Position numbers and translations under genes: made by a program. Shown here piece after piece: positions 34,561 to 47,600 of a DNA stretch of 64,000 bases. Numbering within the stretch: the first letter of the stretch is position 1; each line of letters starts with the position of its first letter. The notes beneath the pieces were generated by a model, which did no database searches, was not told the origin of the DNA, and worked only from the letters and a program-made list of their open reading frames with translations. The DNA is from Beroe forskalii (lineage: Eukaryota; Ctenophora; Nuda; Beroida; Beroidae): contig WFMF01000082.1 of the NCBI GenBank assembly GCA_011033025.1, forward strand, positions 186,001-250,000. Reading direction: 5' to 3'.

Positions 34561-37500
34561 CGAGCTCTGGACTCGGGAAGGTTGGCAGATTCCGGGCAGT
34601 GACGACGAGATGGAGTACGACCTGACCAAGTGCATCGACAGCAAACTCACTGCTTGCTTCGATGCCCTCACGTAAGCTGCCCAGCAATGATTGACCGAGT
34701 CGTCGGCCTCTGCCTCGGTATTTACCGAGGATTAATCCTTAGTTTCACCAAGGACTTCGGCCAGAGAAGTCATTCCTGGGTCAGAGGGTCAACTGAAGAC
34801 TCGGCCAAGTTTTTTTACCGAGATTAACGCTTTAACGTTGTACCGCGGCCTCTGTCTCGATAACAAAAACTCCCCTCGGTCGATCATTGCCGTTCAGTGT
34901 TTGTAACTTAAAAGCTTGCTTTGATGACTCATATTTTACTGTAGATTTAAGGTTTTGAAATTTCAGCGAATTATTGATGTATTTCGGTACTCTCATAATA
35001 TATATGGATTCTATCGCACAAAGCGATAGCTCACATTTACGTGATAATAATTTTTCAGGAAGCAAAAAACTCTGAAAGTTTCACCAGCCATGTACGGTAG
35101 ACCGATCGTCTCATCACTTCAAGCAGGCTTCGACAGCAAAGACCCGTCACAGGCAAGCGAGGCTGCTCCCAAACAACTTGCAGACGACAATGACAGGTAC
35201 TTTATCTTTCTTCTCCCCCGGCCCAGTCAATCTTGATATATTTCACTGTTGATATTCAATATTTCTCTTAGCTGACGATATTCACGAGTTTTCCCCAAGT
35301 GCTATTTCTATTTTCAGCTCCATATTCGACACATTCGACTATCATGAGGATAAGGGAGCTGATAACATTCGCAAGAGGTCTTACCCCACGGGTAAGACAC
35401 ATGATGAATTGTTCATTTTACTGTACCAGTAATCAGTATACCCTTTGACTTAACACTTTTCAAATGGGCGTTCCTCCAATAACAGTTGTGTTAGTGAATA
35501 GTAGATCTTGATAATGATTATTCATCGAAAATATTAAATACCTAGTACCAATTTCAATTGGTTCAATCCCTTGGACAGTTCGACCCTTCTGAAGCATAGC
35601 TTCATCCCCCCCCCAAGAAATTTTGAATAATTTTGGGTCAGATAAGGTAGGTGGGGGTTGCCCTAATTTTAATGATTCTGGGGGGACTTGGACTGGAGGG
35701 GGAGTGAAAAAATTCAGGGGGGATTGGGATCTGGCAGAAGAATTTCAAAATTTGAGATGAAAATCCTATTTCCGTAGTATTTTTCTCCGACCCTCTGGCT
35801 TCTGGTATGTATCTTTTGCAAGACTGCCAAATAACTACAGTACTTCAATTCCCTGCCATTTTCAAGTGATATCAACTTATCTGTTGTGTTTCTATGTTCT
35901 AATATTGTGTTGACAATATCCCTGAGACTTGCTTTCATGCCACTAAGTGTCACTTCATAGCTTTAATTATATTCAAGGATTAATTAACAATTTACATTAA
36001 AATTAAACTTCATTACCATTTCTGTCATTAGATGTATTATATGTTAAAACTCAAAATTAACTAAATTTCTTGTCTGACTTGCGATGTCAGCCACATTTCA
36101 TAGTTTACATACTTTCATCTTGTCATTAAGTTTCTTGTTTCGATTGAACACATTTCAATGGACATATTATCTTAGAAAAATTTTCTAAGTTTTTGGTGGG
36201 GTGTTGGTCGAAATTTTGAAATTCAGGGGGCGGGTGCCCAAAAGGGGGGGGGGATTGAGGATTTTGAAAATTCAGGGGGGGGGTTTGTCAAGGGGGGAGT
36301 TGAAAAATTCAGGGGGGGGGGATTGGACCCAGGATGAAGCTATGACCCTTCTTAACCCATTATAACAAATTGAAACAAAGTCCGTATATTTTGCTCTGAA
36401 CGAAATTGGTAAATAATCCACAATGGCATATGACAATCGACAACATAGAAAAAATTGATCAAAAATCCAGTGCTACAGCACATAACCGTTATTATTGAAA
36501 AAACTGCACTTGTATATATCGTAACATGAAATCAAACCCTCAAAATCTAAATAATATCACAGCAAAACTCTAAATTTGTAAACCAAACTTAATACTTTGC
36601 TGAACAGCACTATATCATATTATCAAGTACAGCACTACAGCCACCCTGTGTCACGGTTAGGTGTGTGTGAAGTGTCCTGAGGTATCAACTCTCCGTTCAA
36701 AACTCTCTAAGCTTCCAGCAAACTCATGGACAGCCGCTCAAGGAGGGCCAGCTGTCTTACCACCGCCTGGTAGAGAATGTCGAAATCATCGACATCCACG
36801 TCAGCGTGGCAGTCGACACTGGGGAAGACCATGTCAGGAACACACACGTCAGGAGAGTCGATCACCTCCGAGATGGAGTGATGGATGGAGTTGATGGTCT
36901 GGATGGCATCAAATCCCAGCTCCTTGTACTTTATACTGGCGAAGCAGTAGAGGGTCTCGTAGGTGGCCATCAGCTCCACGCCCAGCTCCTTGTTACTCAA
37001 CAGGACCTGATGCTCGTCCAGGCAGATTCCGTCCTTCTTGACAGGGAACTTGCTGACCACTGTCTCCATGATGCTCCGGGAGTCCAGCCAGCAACTCTGC
37101 AGAGACTTGCTGATGGGCCGCGTCATCATGGGCACTTCCTGCTGATGGATATAGCTGCTGCCTCAGTGTAGAGGGTGTTAAGGAGGAGGACCAGGGCTGT
37201 TGAGAGGAGAGAAGTGACGGTAGTCATCGTAGAGTGGTTGTAGGAGTTCAGTAGTCAGTAGGAGCTCAGGAGAGAGACTTGTTCGGGTGACTTGCCGGTC
37301 TCCAGGGCCCCTTTTTATACTGAGGGTACAGGGAGAGTCCGGGGTAAACCTGGTCCTGTTTAGTGGGCAAGCTGGTCCATTGTTTGCCATTTCTTAAACG
37401 GTCAATTGTGCCAAGGTGGGTGCCTTAAACGGGTACCAGAGCTTGGAATTCCATTAGCGACAATTTATTGCACGAATTTGCGAGTAATTCTTTTAAACCA

Positions 37501-40500
37501 AATGTTTAAAACCCTTTCAAACCAATCCATTGTGCAAGCTTGTAAAGTGTCCATCAAACTCTAAAAGAATGAAAGGTAGTGCTAAATGCAAATGGTTGAT
37601 TTGTGCCTTTATTGTTGCACAAATTTTTAATGGAATTTCGAAATACCTCTCAAATTTTAATTAGTTTCCTGGGAATAGGGACATCTTAGAAGCAACACAC
37701 CTGAATTGCTTTGTGATGTCCACGGTCGATCAAATCGAAATGCTCACTGGGTTTAGATTTAAAACTTTTAAAGTTTAAGTCCGTTTGGTATCGGATCGGT
37801 GCTAAAGCGGCGCCAGACCAGAATTTAAGCTTTATAAAGGCGTGAAGACTTATTAATAAAGACCGGCGTGCATGGGGCGATATCGAATTTTAGTCAGTAA
37901 ATCGGACTTAGCTGAATTTTTTAGAGTTTTCGGTTGATGGCTGATCATGCATTAAATTCAAATTGAATTTGATTGAATGCTTTTCACCACAATCAGAACT
38001 TAATGATAGAATAATAGCCCGACAAACTGGGAATGATTTTTCACGCCTCGATGATCCCGTCAGAACGTTATAGCACATTATATCAAAACATGATCTATGA
38101 TGAATACTTAAATACTGAATACTGATTATGATTGATACAGAACGCATAAAAACAACTGCCTAAGAAATGGCTATCAATGACCAAACATTGTTACAAACAA
38201 AAGGACAGAAAACGACCCAAAAAGGGACCAAAAGCGCGGACAGACATAAACTTAATAACTTCTTAATTAAGACTAGCAGGCACGGGGCCCTGCTAATACA
38301 CTACAAATTTGATTGATAACTTACTCGGCGCTGCTGCGCAGTACCTCATTCGCAACGGCTAACACTGCATTTCAAATAAATTGAATACTTTTTACCGCAT
38401 CAAAAAATTCCAATCAAGATCGAAAGTAATACATACCTAGCAACGTAATGAAAACGGCATCAACAGGAATGAACGCGCGCGCAATTTATCTGCACGTGCA
38501 ATTTTCTTTCACCATTCCAGCGCGCGTGATTTCGTTCAAAAACTTTCCAATTTGCACGTCCTTATCACATGCGCTCGGTTGAGCCAACGTTATGGCTTCA
38601 TATCATAATGTAAGATATTTTCTTGTGTTTGAAAATATCCCCATTTTAACGAACAAGCATGCGATTGTACTTCAATTTAAAAGCGTGCTTGATGCAGTAA
38701 ATCAAGCTAAATCAAATTACAACCTTTTCGCAGGTTACCAAAAGAATCCATGTCATCCTCTCACAGTTATTTAACTATTAAATATTAGGTACTAACTGAT
38801 TCTGATACTCTGATAAAACGTATTATCAACGTTATTATTAATGGGCATCAGATGGTTTTATGTTTATATTTACATATTTGTTTGTTTGTACATCGTTATG
38901 GAAACAGTTTTCCATGCCTTTGATCGAATATTATGCGTTCATATCGTCATATGTTTAAAGACGTATGACAAGTTTACATGACATTTAACAGCACAAAGCC
39001 AAAACAGTTAGCTTTCAAACGTTATTTAGTAATTAATAAACTACGAAAAAGTATTGAAAATTGTTGAAAATATTGCAACATGAAAATTTTGGGTGCCCAC
39101 GTTTAATCGGACCTAACTCAGCCTGTTGCATTGAAAAGGCCGAAAAAACAAAACAACGGAAACATACGTCCCAGTGGAATAATTTTTATAAGAGGCTGGG
39201 AATGGGGATTTCGCGGGAAAAACGGCTTTTTTTCTGTCTAGCGGCGTGTCTAAGACTACTTCAGTCATGATTTCATTCTCGATAGCGTTGAATTACATGT
39301 CTTCACTAGGCAACATGAGACGATGACGTTACGAGATAACAGATACAAATGGAATAATGCGAAATCACTTTCTTTTCACTACATGCGCCGCGCATTAGTA
39401 TGTATCAGGCAAAGATGGAAGTTCTGCGGAGGTTACTTCGTATGCAAAGCAAGTAATGTTATTAGTGAGTGTGTTTGCGCGCGTCAGCGCGCAACACTAC
39501 TCAATCCATTAAATTAAGCTTGGAACTCGGGCGATATAACGCAAAGAGCTGCACGTTCATTATAATTTATACTATCATGGAGTCATAAAGTAGCAAAAAT
39601 GCCTTTTTGCGTCATAAGGATTTCACTATCCAAACAGGGACCTCGAAGTCAACATTGCTAAGTACATTATTTCGAAACATATTGAGCCATATGGCTGATA
39701 AGGTTCCCACATTCCAATGAATCACAAAAACACTGCTTCACGACAAAAGTTGATTTAATGAGTTCCTGGATGTATAAACAAGCGATGGAATCCTTGCAGC
39801 GGATTTTAGGAGTCCCTGGCTACTTTTGGAGTCTGGCAGCTAGTTTGGGAATATTTTGGCTAGATTAGGATCCTGGTAGCTTTTTAGGAATGAATGACGC
39901 GCGTTTTGTGCGCGTTAATTGGATTCTGACGCAGTTTGGAAATTGCTCCTTTATCAAAACTAGCGAGTTGAGACCATGATAATAATTGCGCGGCGTAAAA
40001 TAGCCAAATATTAATATCAAGTTTCTGTCAACCTAAATGGGCTTTTTTGCTTCGATTTGGACAAATTTTGGCTGGGATTGCCGCTCCAACATTCCTCATA
40101 TTATTCCACTGGGACATACGTTACCCCAGTGTACAACAGAATATGTACCCATGAATCAGTCAGGTGACGCAACTTTTCACCCGCGGACGTGCATTTGGCG
40201 CGCGCATATTTCATGTAGTCACGTACTGTGTACACGGAATATATACATACATTTTGATACATTTTGAAGGGTTTAGATCATTGTATTTTGTAGCGCATAA
40301 ATAGAATGTATTTAGAGAGATGGCCACAGGTAAGATGAATGGCAGAGGAAATTTAAAGTGGCCGTAAAATACATCTAAAAACTGACGTAGTTCTTGTTTG
40401 TTGAAAGTACATGCTTACGTGTAATTAAAGAATTAAGCATAGGAAAAGGGCTTACCGTTTAATAATGTTTTATCATTCTTTATCATGTAATGTTGTACAA

Positions 40501-43462
40501 TGTACTTCTATACTCTCCTTGCTGTTTGATTGGTCACAAGGAATACCATTTAAACACTTAAATACTAAAGAAATAACCCTAATAATCAACGAAAAATGCA
40601 CTACCTTCTAGGACAAGAGGTATACAATAGTTTGTATCTATACAGGTACGGCAAAGCAAGCAAGTAAGAAGGCTACCCTTGGCAATGCTATGAACAATAT
40701 GATGCGACACAAGCGACTTGAAGATATGAGCACTAGACCCCAGGTACTTTAGATAAATTAGTAATTCACCGCTGGGTGTGTGAGTTGCTGAGGTTTAGCT
40801 AGCTTATTCCTATTCCCTGTTTGCGTGGCCGTATGTGGGGCAGTTCAACATCGATCGATTTGAAATCCCTCATTTCACAAGCATTAACACCTTTCATTAT
40901 CATTTTGTTAAAATTAACACCCTAATCAAGCTCTTATTCTTCTTCATTTCGTTCCTTTAAGATTTTATAATCTCACAGAACTCAAATTCCTATTCTCTGG
41001 AGCTTAGGGTCTCACAGAATGATTGAATTTGAACACCTCATTTTTTCAATTATTCACTAAATCAGTTTGAATTTGAGTTCCACCATTCATGGTTTATCCC
41101 GTTCCGCACATACCAGTTTGCAAATAACCCTTTCTCTCCAGCTGCAGATGATGAAAGGCAATATGTTCCCTGGGGGAGGGGAGGGAGGGCCTTTTCCCGG
41201 AGGCCCTGCAGGTCGGGCACCGCCCCGCAGTGCCTCAGTGCAGGATATCACACAAAACGTGATGGCTCAGAGCAGGACCATCAACGAGAGTATAGCCTCG
41301 CTAAACATGCCAAACAGGAACAAGAACATGCCCATGACAACGCCTCATCCTACACCGCTAGGACAGCCCAACAGCCAGGTTTGAGGGGGACGAACTTCTG
41401 TTTGTGGAGCTGACGTTTACATAATCAATAATAACCAGCTTCGAATGTCTGCAAGTTATTTTGACAGTGTATCTGGCCCACTCTTTGGGATGTTGTGTTT
41501 TCATTTGACGCGCAGCAGTTTTATGTGGAGTTGAATGCGCGAAATATCAATTAAGATCTGCATGTACTGTAAATCTTATTTGACGCGCACAGTTATTTGA
41601 CAGCAGGCGGCCTTGTTGATCAAACCAGTTTGAGTCCAACTTAAAACTTTCGCTTTTCGGTTATTAGTAGATTGGTTGATCTACTGACCAATACCATGTT
41701 AATGTCTGTTTCATATTCTTGTCCACTGCAGAACAGCTATTTTAGAGAGAGGTCAAAGAGATGTTAAATCACCGCAATAAGTAATTTGTTCTCGCGCCCT
41801 CTGTCCAGCACAGAACACTGCCAAATGGTGTAAACCGATGCTTGTGAACAATTTTGAATTCCCCTGTCCCTCTTTACTTCTTTAAAGTACACTGTGTTTC
41901 AGGGAATGGAAGTACCTCGGTCTCCTAACATTTCATCTCCTAACGCGGGGTTTAACAACATGTCTCCCATGTCGCAGTAAGTTGTAAACATGACATCGCC
42001 GATGTGTTAATTTGCAATTGCGGACTCTGTTGAACCGCTTTCGTTGGATTCTGACTTTTATCTTTATCTGCAACACCACCATTTTCTAATTAATGTACCT
42101 TCTATGAATTTAACCTTATTCCTTATCGTTATACGACTTCTCCCCCGCAGTATGGGCGCTAGAATGGGGCCGCCGCCCCCAAACCAGACCATGATGTCTC
42201 CCAACATGATGATGCGAGGTGTAATGGGGCCGGACCAACGCGGCATTCCCAACCAACACTTCCCCATTCAGTCCATGGGTTAGTGGCACTTATCCCATTG
42301 AAATACGTTTGTCAGATGTAAACAAATAAAGCGATACATAGTGCATCATCGGCCCTCAATTTGGTCGAATAAGGCTGAAAATTTTAAAATGTTTATTTGA
42401 TTAGAAATTCCTCTCCTAAGGTGACCCTATAGCGATGCAGCAGCATCTAATTAGAAATTCCCCTCCTAAGGTGACCCTATAGCGATGCAGCAGCAACAAC
42501 AGATGTACCAGCGGATGGCTGGCGGCATGTACCCCGGCCCCCAAGGCCTTACACTGGTCCAGGGCAGCAACATAGGGCCCCGAATGGTCTACAACCCAGT
42601 CAGTGGACAGACCATCATGACAACCCAGCACTCAGGGCCAATGATGGCAGGGAATCCTCAGATGTCAGGCAACAACTCACTTTCGAGAGCAGGTAGGGAG
42701 CGCGTGTAGCATCTGTATTGCCACAACCTTCCATCTCCGTAAATTGTTTTAGATTAACTGGAAATAGCTGAATAGCTCTTCTTTGTATCATTAGACTTAA
42801 TGGTTAAGTATATGTTTCAAATGGCTACCCTCACACTAACTCTCTCAGGGATGATGGGTCCGGGTGGGGGTATGATACCAGGGATGGGTCCTGCACCACC
42901 CAACATGTCCGCTGCTAACTTAGTACAGAACCAGGCAGGTCTGCCCATGCCTCAGAAGATGGTGCCTGATAGTCACCAGCTGGTCGTCAGCCAGCCCATG
43001 CAGCACCCTGGCGTGATGATGGGCAGTCCCTCGCTCCCTCCAAACCACACCATCTCCAACTTCCCAGGGGGACCTCACGGCCTCCCTCCCAGCTCCATGG
43101 CCCACATCTCCAGGGAGATGCAGCTGGCGGCCATGTCACGTGACCCGGCCATGTCACGTGACATGGCACGCAGCGGAGGGGGACCACCCTCCATCCTCTC
43201 CCCTGAAAACAAGGCTAAAATGTCGAGTAAAATGCCCGGGGGACTACCAGTGAGCTCCTCCTCAGCTGGCATGATGCCCCCTCCCATGTCACCAGCTGGT
43301 AACATGGTGTCTCCTGGTAACGCCTCCCTCCCCATGCCTGGTAACAGGACTCCCCAGCAACGCACCCCTCCCACCACCTCACCAGCTGAACGAGACAACA
43401 TCACTCTGAACACTGCAGTGGCGGAACCTCTCACAGCTGACGACTCTATGAACCCTGCCTAG
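34547..43462 (+). CDS. Met/Pro-rich nuclear-type protein of unknown family, 9 exons
   Basis: Exons 34547-34671, 35059-35196, 35318-35391, 40646-40743, 41142-41378, 41903-41976, 42151-42278, 42483-42692 and 42849-43462 join in phase to 565 codons. The start is MTMTDELW; the second ATG (34553) is equally possible. Residues 1-145 are acidic then basic (FDTFDYHEDKGADNIRKR, ASKKATLGNAMNNMMRHKR), a likely folded or interaction region with nuclear-localisation character. The rest is low-complexity, rich in Met, Pro, Gly, Ser and Gln (AMQQQQQMYQRM), as in transcriptional cofactors such as SSBP, BCL9 or mastermind; I cannot assign it to any of them. Intron 3 is 5.3 kb and holds a - strand gene and a hAT-like element. 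A polyadenylation signal AATAAA lies near 44583. Confidence 0.75.
35591..36344. mobile_element. Non-autonomous hAT-like element
   Basis: Ends share CATAGCTTCATCC in inverted orientation, and the block is flanked by a perfect 8-bp direct repeat ACCCTTCT (35583-35590 and 36345-36352). An 8-bp target duplication is the hAT hallmark. The left end has four extra bases (GAAG). G-rich stretches next to both ends (AATTCAGGGGGG) are inverted relative to C-rich ones. No transposase. Confidence 0.65.
36707..37227 (-). CDS. Secreted four-helix cytokine-like protein, frame interrupted after the signal peptide
   Basis: From the ATG at 37227 the - strand reads MTTVTSLLSTALVLLLNTLY then TEAAAIS, a good signal peptide with a cleavage site near AAA, and stops at TGA 37126. 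Starting one base back, near 37140, a second frame runs EVPMMTRPISKSLQSCWLDS to the TAG at 36707. It has four amphipathic stretches (about SKSLQSCWLDSRSIMETVVS; ELGVELMATYETLYCFASI; AIQTINSIHHSISEVID; FDILYQAVVRQLALLERLSM) and five Cys. Size, secretion and four helices fit a helical cytokine or similar hormone fold. Family membership is inference only. The two frames need a one-base correction, so this is either a sequencing error, a recent pseudogene or unusual expression. It is single-exon and nested in the intron of the Met/Pro-rich gene. Confidence 0.55.
37311..37319 (-). promoter_or_regulatory. TATA box of the cytokine-like gene
   Basis: On the - strand the sequence CAGTATAAAAAGGGG lies 85-90 bp upstream of the signal-peptide ATG. 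This is a near-ideal TATA element and puts the start of transcription near 37285. Confidence 0.75.
37400..40645. other. Intron 3 of the Met/Pro-rich gene, right part
   Basis: I see no further gene here. Several short open frames (38592-38774, 39061-39270, 39323-39517, 40037-40267) have no splice context or family resemblance. A palindromic GCAGGC-type repeat (CTAGCAGGCACGGGGCCCTG) at about 38272 is shared with 53985-54030. Confidence 0.5.
42400..42499 (+). repeat. 50-bp duplication of the exon 8 acceptor of the Met/Pro-rich gene
   Basis: Copies at 42400-42449 and 42450-42499 each contain ATTAGAAATTC, CCTAAGGTGACCCTATAG and the exon start CGATGCAGCAGCA. The phase requires the second acceptor (exon at 42483). 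Use of the first (42433) would keep frame for 16 codons and then meet TAG, so it would truncate the protein. Confidence 0.9.
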
Positions 43463-44677
43463 CTGCGAATGTCACGTGACTTTAAAAGGACTGTTTGACT
43501 CCGGTGTGGAAATGTGGAAATGAGCGGAAATCTGTGACTCGTTTATTATTTCAATGTCCTCCTCAATCCTAGACATTTAGGAGATACAGGGAAAATCCTC
43601 AGCTTTGTTTATGTGCTCTGTCGTGCTATGCAAACTGTAAAGGTAGTCCGCTATTCGCGATATTGTTTCTCAATAAGCCAGTAACGAGTAGTTACAAATG
43701 AGGCATGGCTATCTAAAGAGAAAATGTATTTTTAAGAAATATTAATCAACCCTGAAGTTGATAACCCGAAAAGTTTTTTTGAAACTGTCGAAAAGATTAC
43801 AGCTCAGATTACAGATAAGGTATAAAGAGCTGACTATTGGAGCATGTTGAATTATTAAACTTTGTCAAAAAGCTTGATGATACAGTTTTATCTTGTATCA
43901 TCTTGTATTCTAAAACTTTAACTTGATAAATGTATCCTTGCATCTGTTTATTTGTTGCTCTACATGACCTTGTTAAATGTAAGTTCAGTTTGAATTACTA
44001 TAGATTTGGATTTTGAATTACTTATTTTTATTTTAAAAGTCGGATACTGTTGATTCGGACATGCCCTAATCATTATTTTTGGTGCAACTGCGCTGTCGAA
44101 TTTGTAATCAATCCTGGGCTATTTGATTCATTAACTTCTTGTTTAAATTGATCTGCATTCTGCTAGTGTGAGTCGTATACTTACAATATTCCATATTCAT
44201 CATTATTATTATTGGGGATGTTTATTGAAGCTGGATATTTTATTGAATTTTTATTCCATTTTCAGCTAAATATTTATTTAATTGTAAAATTATTGTTTAC
44301 TATTGTTTTATTGTTTCCAGTGAACCTTATTTTTCTGACGCTTTTCCATTGATTTCTTGCCATAACGTCATACTTATTCGTGTGATCTTGGTTCGATTGA
44401 TAGAGGGATTGATGAAGATACGCAATTTGCATTTTTTATAATCGAACAGTTTGTTAATAATTCTAATTTGAGCATTTCGCGCAGATGTTATCTTCATCGA
44501 TCCCCAATTAAATCTAAGGCATAAAAGCAATTATATGTTGTTGTTTTTTGAGGAAAATCAATTGGATGTATTGCGTTTCATTCAATAAAAATCTTAACTA
44601 TTTACTGTCTTTAAGAAAGTAATTAAAGAAATTATGAGATTTAACTCTTTCACTTTTCAAGGTTCTAGCTAAGTGAC
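43463..44677. other. 3' UTR of the Met/Pro-rich gene and FKBP6 promoter region
   Basis: No exon is seen. AATAAA at about 44583 is a candidate polyadenylation signal for the upstream gene. FKBP6 starts 95 bp further on, so its promoter must overlap this end. Confidence 0.5.
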
Positions 44678-47600
44678 ATGGATCATCAAGAAACAGAATC
44701 TCAATCAGGCAGATATCATGATCAGGTGCGTTTGAATTTGATGATCTGCTTTTAGGTTTTTGGCATTTCTACATCATGATATTGATTAATTGTCCGAGCT
44801 GCGTGGTATTTCGTCAAAAATAAGTTTTTTGTTATTATTTTACACCCATCATTTCAGTTTTACAAGAAGGAGGTGCGGTTGGAGGAGGGTATCGATGCTC
44901 AGGACCTGTTCAGTGGGAAGGGATTCACTTTCTCAGTCAAGGACGAGGGTTTTGAAGCTGATATTGCCAATGACATGAGTAAGATCAACAAATGGGATTC
45001 CTCAGAGATATCATCTGTGGGCATAGACCCTTCAGCGCACGAGGGGGTAAGTGAATGAGTGGGGGATTGACCCCTCAGCACATGAGGGGGTAAGTGAATG
45101 AGTGGGGAATAGATCCTTCAGCGCACGAGGGGGTAAGTGAATGAGTGGGGCATAGACCCTTCAGCGCACGAGGGGGTAAGTGAATGAGTGGGGAATAGAT
45201 CCTTCAGCGCACGAGGGGGTAAGTGAATGAGTGGGGGATAGACCCTTTAGCACACGAGGGGTAAGTGAATGAGTGGGGGATAGACCCTTTAGCACACGAG
45301 GGGTAAGTGAATGAGTGGTTTCTGTGGTGATTAAAACCCTTCAATGCACGAGGGGGGGTAAGTGAATGAATGATGTGATGTGGCAATAATTCTAGCATTT
45401 ACAGTAGGATAACTACTTCCTTGTGTTGTTAATGCATCCTCTTGAACTACAATTTAATATGCGCAAAAACTAATTCACTTTCAGTTTCGTTTATTGAAAA
45501 AAAACATGATTTCAGTATTTCAGCATAACTTTCTTTAAATAAACCAGCTGTCCTGCAGGGACCTTTCAAAGGTATCGAGCACCTGTTCACTGAAACAATT
45601 GCTGAGAGTGAGGTGCCTGATCAGAGGATCCTCAAGCAGACAGTCAAGCCTGGAAGTGGGCCTTTAGTTCCCTCCCGAGCTTTTGTTAAAAGTGAGTACA
45701 GAAGTGGGCCTTTAGTTCCCTCCCGAGCTTTTGTTAAAAGTGAGTACAGAAGTGGGCCTTTAGCTCCCTCCCGAGCTTTTGTTAAAAGTGAGTACTGAAG
45801 TGGGCCTTTAGTTCCCTCCCGAGCTTTTGTTAAAAGTGAGTACTGAAGTGGGCCTTTAGTTCCCTCCCGAGCTTTTGTTAAAAGTGAGTACAGAAGTGGG
45901 CCTTTAGTTCCCTCCCGAGTGAGTGCAGAATGAGTGTGTTTATAACTCACAAGTTACAACTCGCCAAAACGGTCGTATGATAAAAGAGACTGATCCAATG
46001 CCTCTGCTACTTAGAAATCCCTGTAATAGACCCCGTGTTCTCGTTCTGATTAATCGATGCGTCCTGAGTATGTAATTGTTACATCGCAATCTGAAGATAA
46101 TTCCACAATCTATCCGAAGACAGTCTAACTTCATCCTTTCAGTACACTATTCGAGCTACGTTGAAGGACACGACGAGCCCACTGACTCCACTCGACTCCG
46201 GAATCGGCCTCACGGTTTCATCTTGGGGGAAGGAGTGAACATCCCAGCCATAGACCTGGCTGTGGCTACCATGAAGAAGAACGAGAAGTCCCGATTCCTG
46301 GCGGACTACCAGTTCTGTTACGGAAAAATGGGAGTTCCTCCCAGGATACCGATGAAAGCAAGATGTGGGTTTCAAGATCAATATATGATAAGCTAAGCCC
46401 TATTTCCAAAACACAATTTGTTAATATGCACTTTAGTTTCTTGCGTGTAGGGCAAGAATTACAATGTACCTGTGCTGTTCGAAATACCAAGATGTGTAGG
46501 GCTGTGTACTGACACTCTATCAATCTTCAGTGCTGTTCGATATAGAAGTCATGATGTTCATTGACGATAACAAGATTAACGAGTATGACGCTCTGGCGCC
46601 AGAGGACAGAAAGGGCATTTCTCTGAACGATATCCTCAAACTTGCTGCCATTTGCCGCGAGGTGAGCCGCGAAACACGGCATCATAATTTAAACCCCGCA
46701 CGCGAAAATAATAGGTGGCTCAACGTCATCAATATACTGCACTACGCTATGATAATGTCGTCATCTTAACGAATTTAGGACAGTAATATAAACATTGAAC
46801 ATAATGTGGCTTCTGACCTACTCTTCCATTTCAGAAAGGTAATGAGAACTTCAAGAAAAGTACCAAGACGGCGTATAACAACTATTTGAAGGGGTATAAG
46901 ATTCTGGACGGACACTCGCCTGCAAATGATGACGAGGAGACCCAGCTTCAGAGCGAAAAGGTTGGGTTTAATCTTGTACTCATGTACATTCAACAATGTA
47001 TATTTGCGTAGTCGTACCCGCCTCTATTTATACTGTTGATACATTTTACGAACTAACCTTGGAGTTCTGAGGTCCGAAGTCCGTAGATGACAATGAATTC
47101 AATGATACACATCAAGTCATAATGGTGTATTTCAGAAAACCATAATAAATGTTCTCTAGACCATGCATATCCTTCAGATAAAGATCCTGCTGAACCTCTC
47201 ACAATCTTGTCTGGAGCACGGCAAGACAATCGACTGTCGGATGTACACGAAGGAAGCAATCCAGTATCTCAACAACGAGGCTCTCAAGAACCCCTTCAAA
47301 CTCGGAAAGGTATGATTGATTCCTGTTTCCTGTGCATGACTATGGGCTCCGCAATTTCACCCAATTACCCCTCATCGTCCGATTAAAATAATGAAACAAA
47401 TAATTACAACCAATTTCGTCAATCAACGAAATTCGTGTCATTGATTTCTTTAATCTGAATCGTCCGATTAAAATAATGAAACAAATAATTACAACCAATT
47501 TCGTCAATCAACGAAATTCGTGTCATTGATTTCTTTAATCTGAATTGAGACTGAGAGTCTGAGGGTATGAATTGGGAATATCTCTCCCTCAGGCGCACTA

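Noticed and set aside
38592-40267. Four short + strand frames in the large intron
   Set aside because: Length is near random expectation, with no promoter, splice sites or recognisable sequence.
42433-42692. Upstream acceptor as the main start of exon 8
   Set aside because: It brings an in-frame TAG after 16 codons, while the second acceptor keeps the whole protein open.
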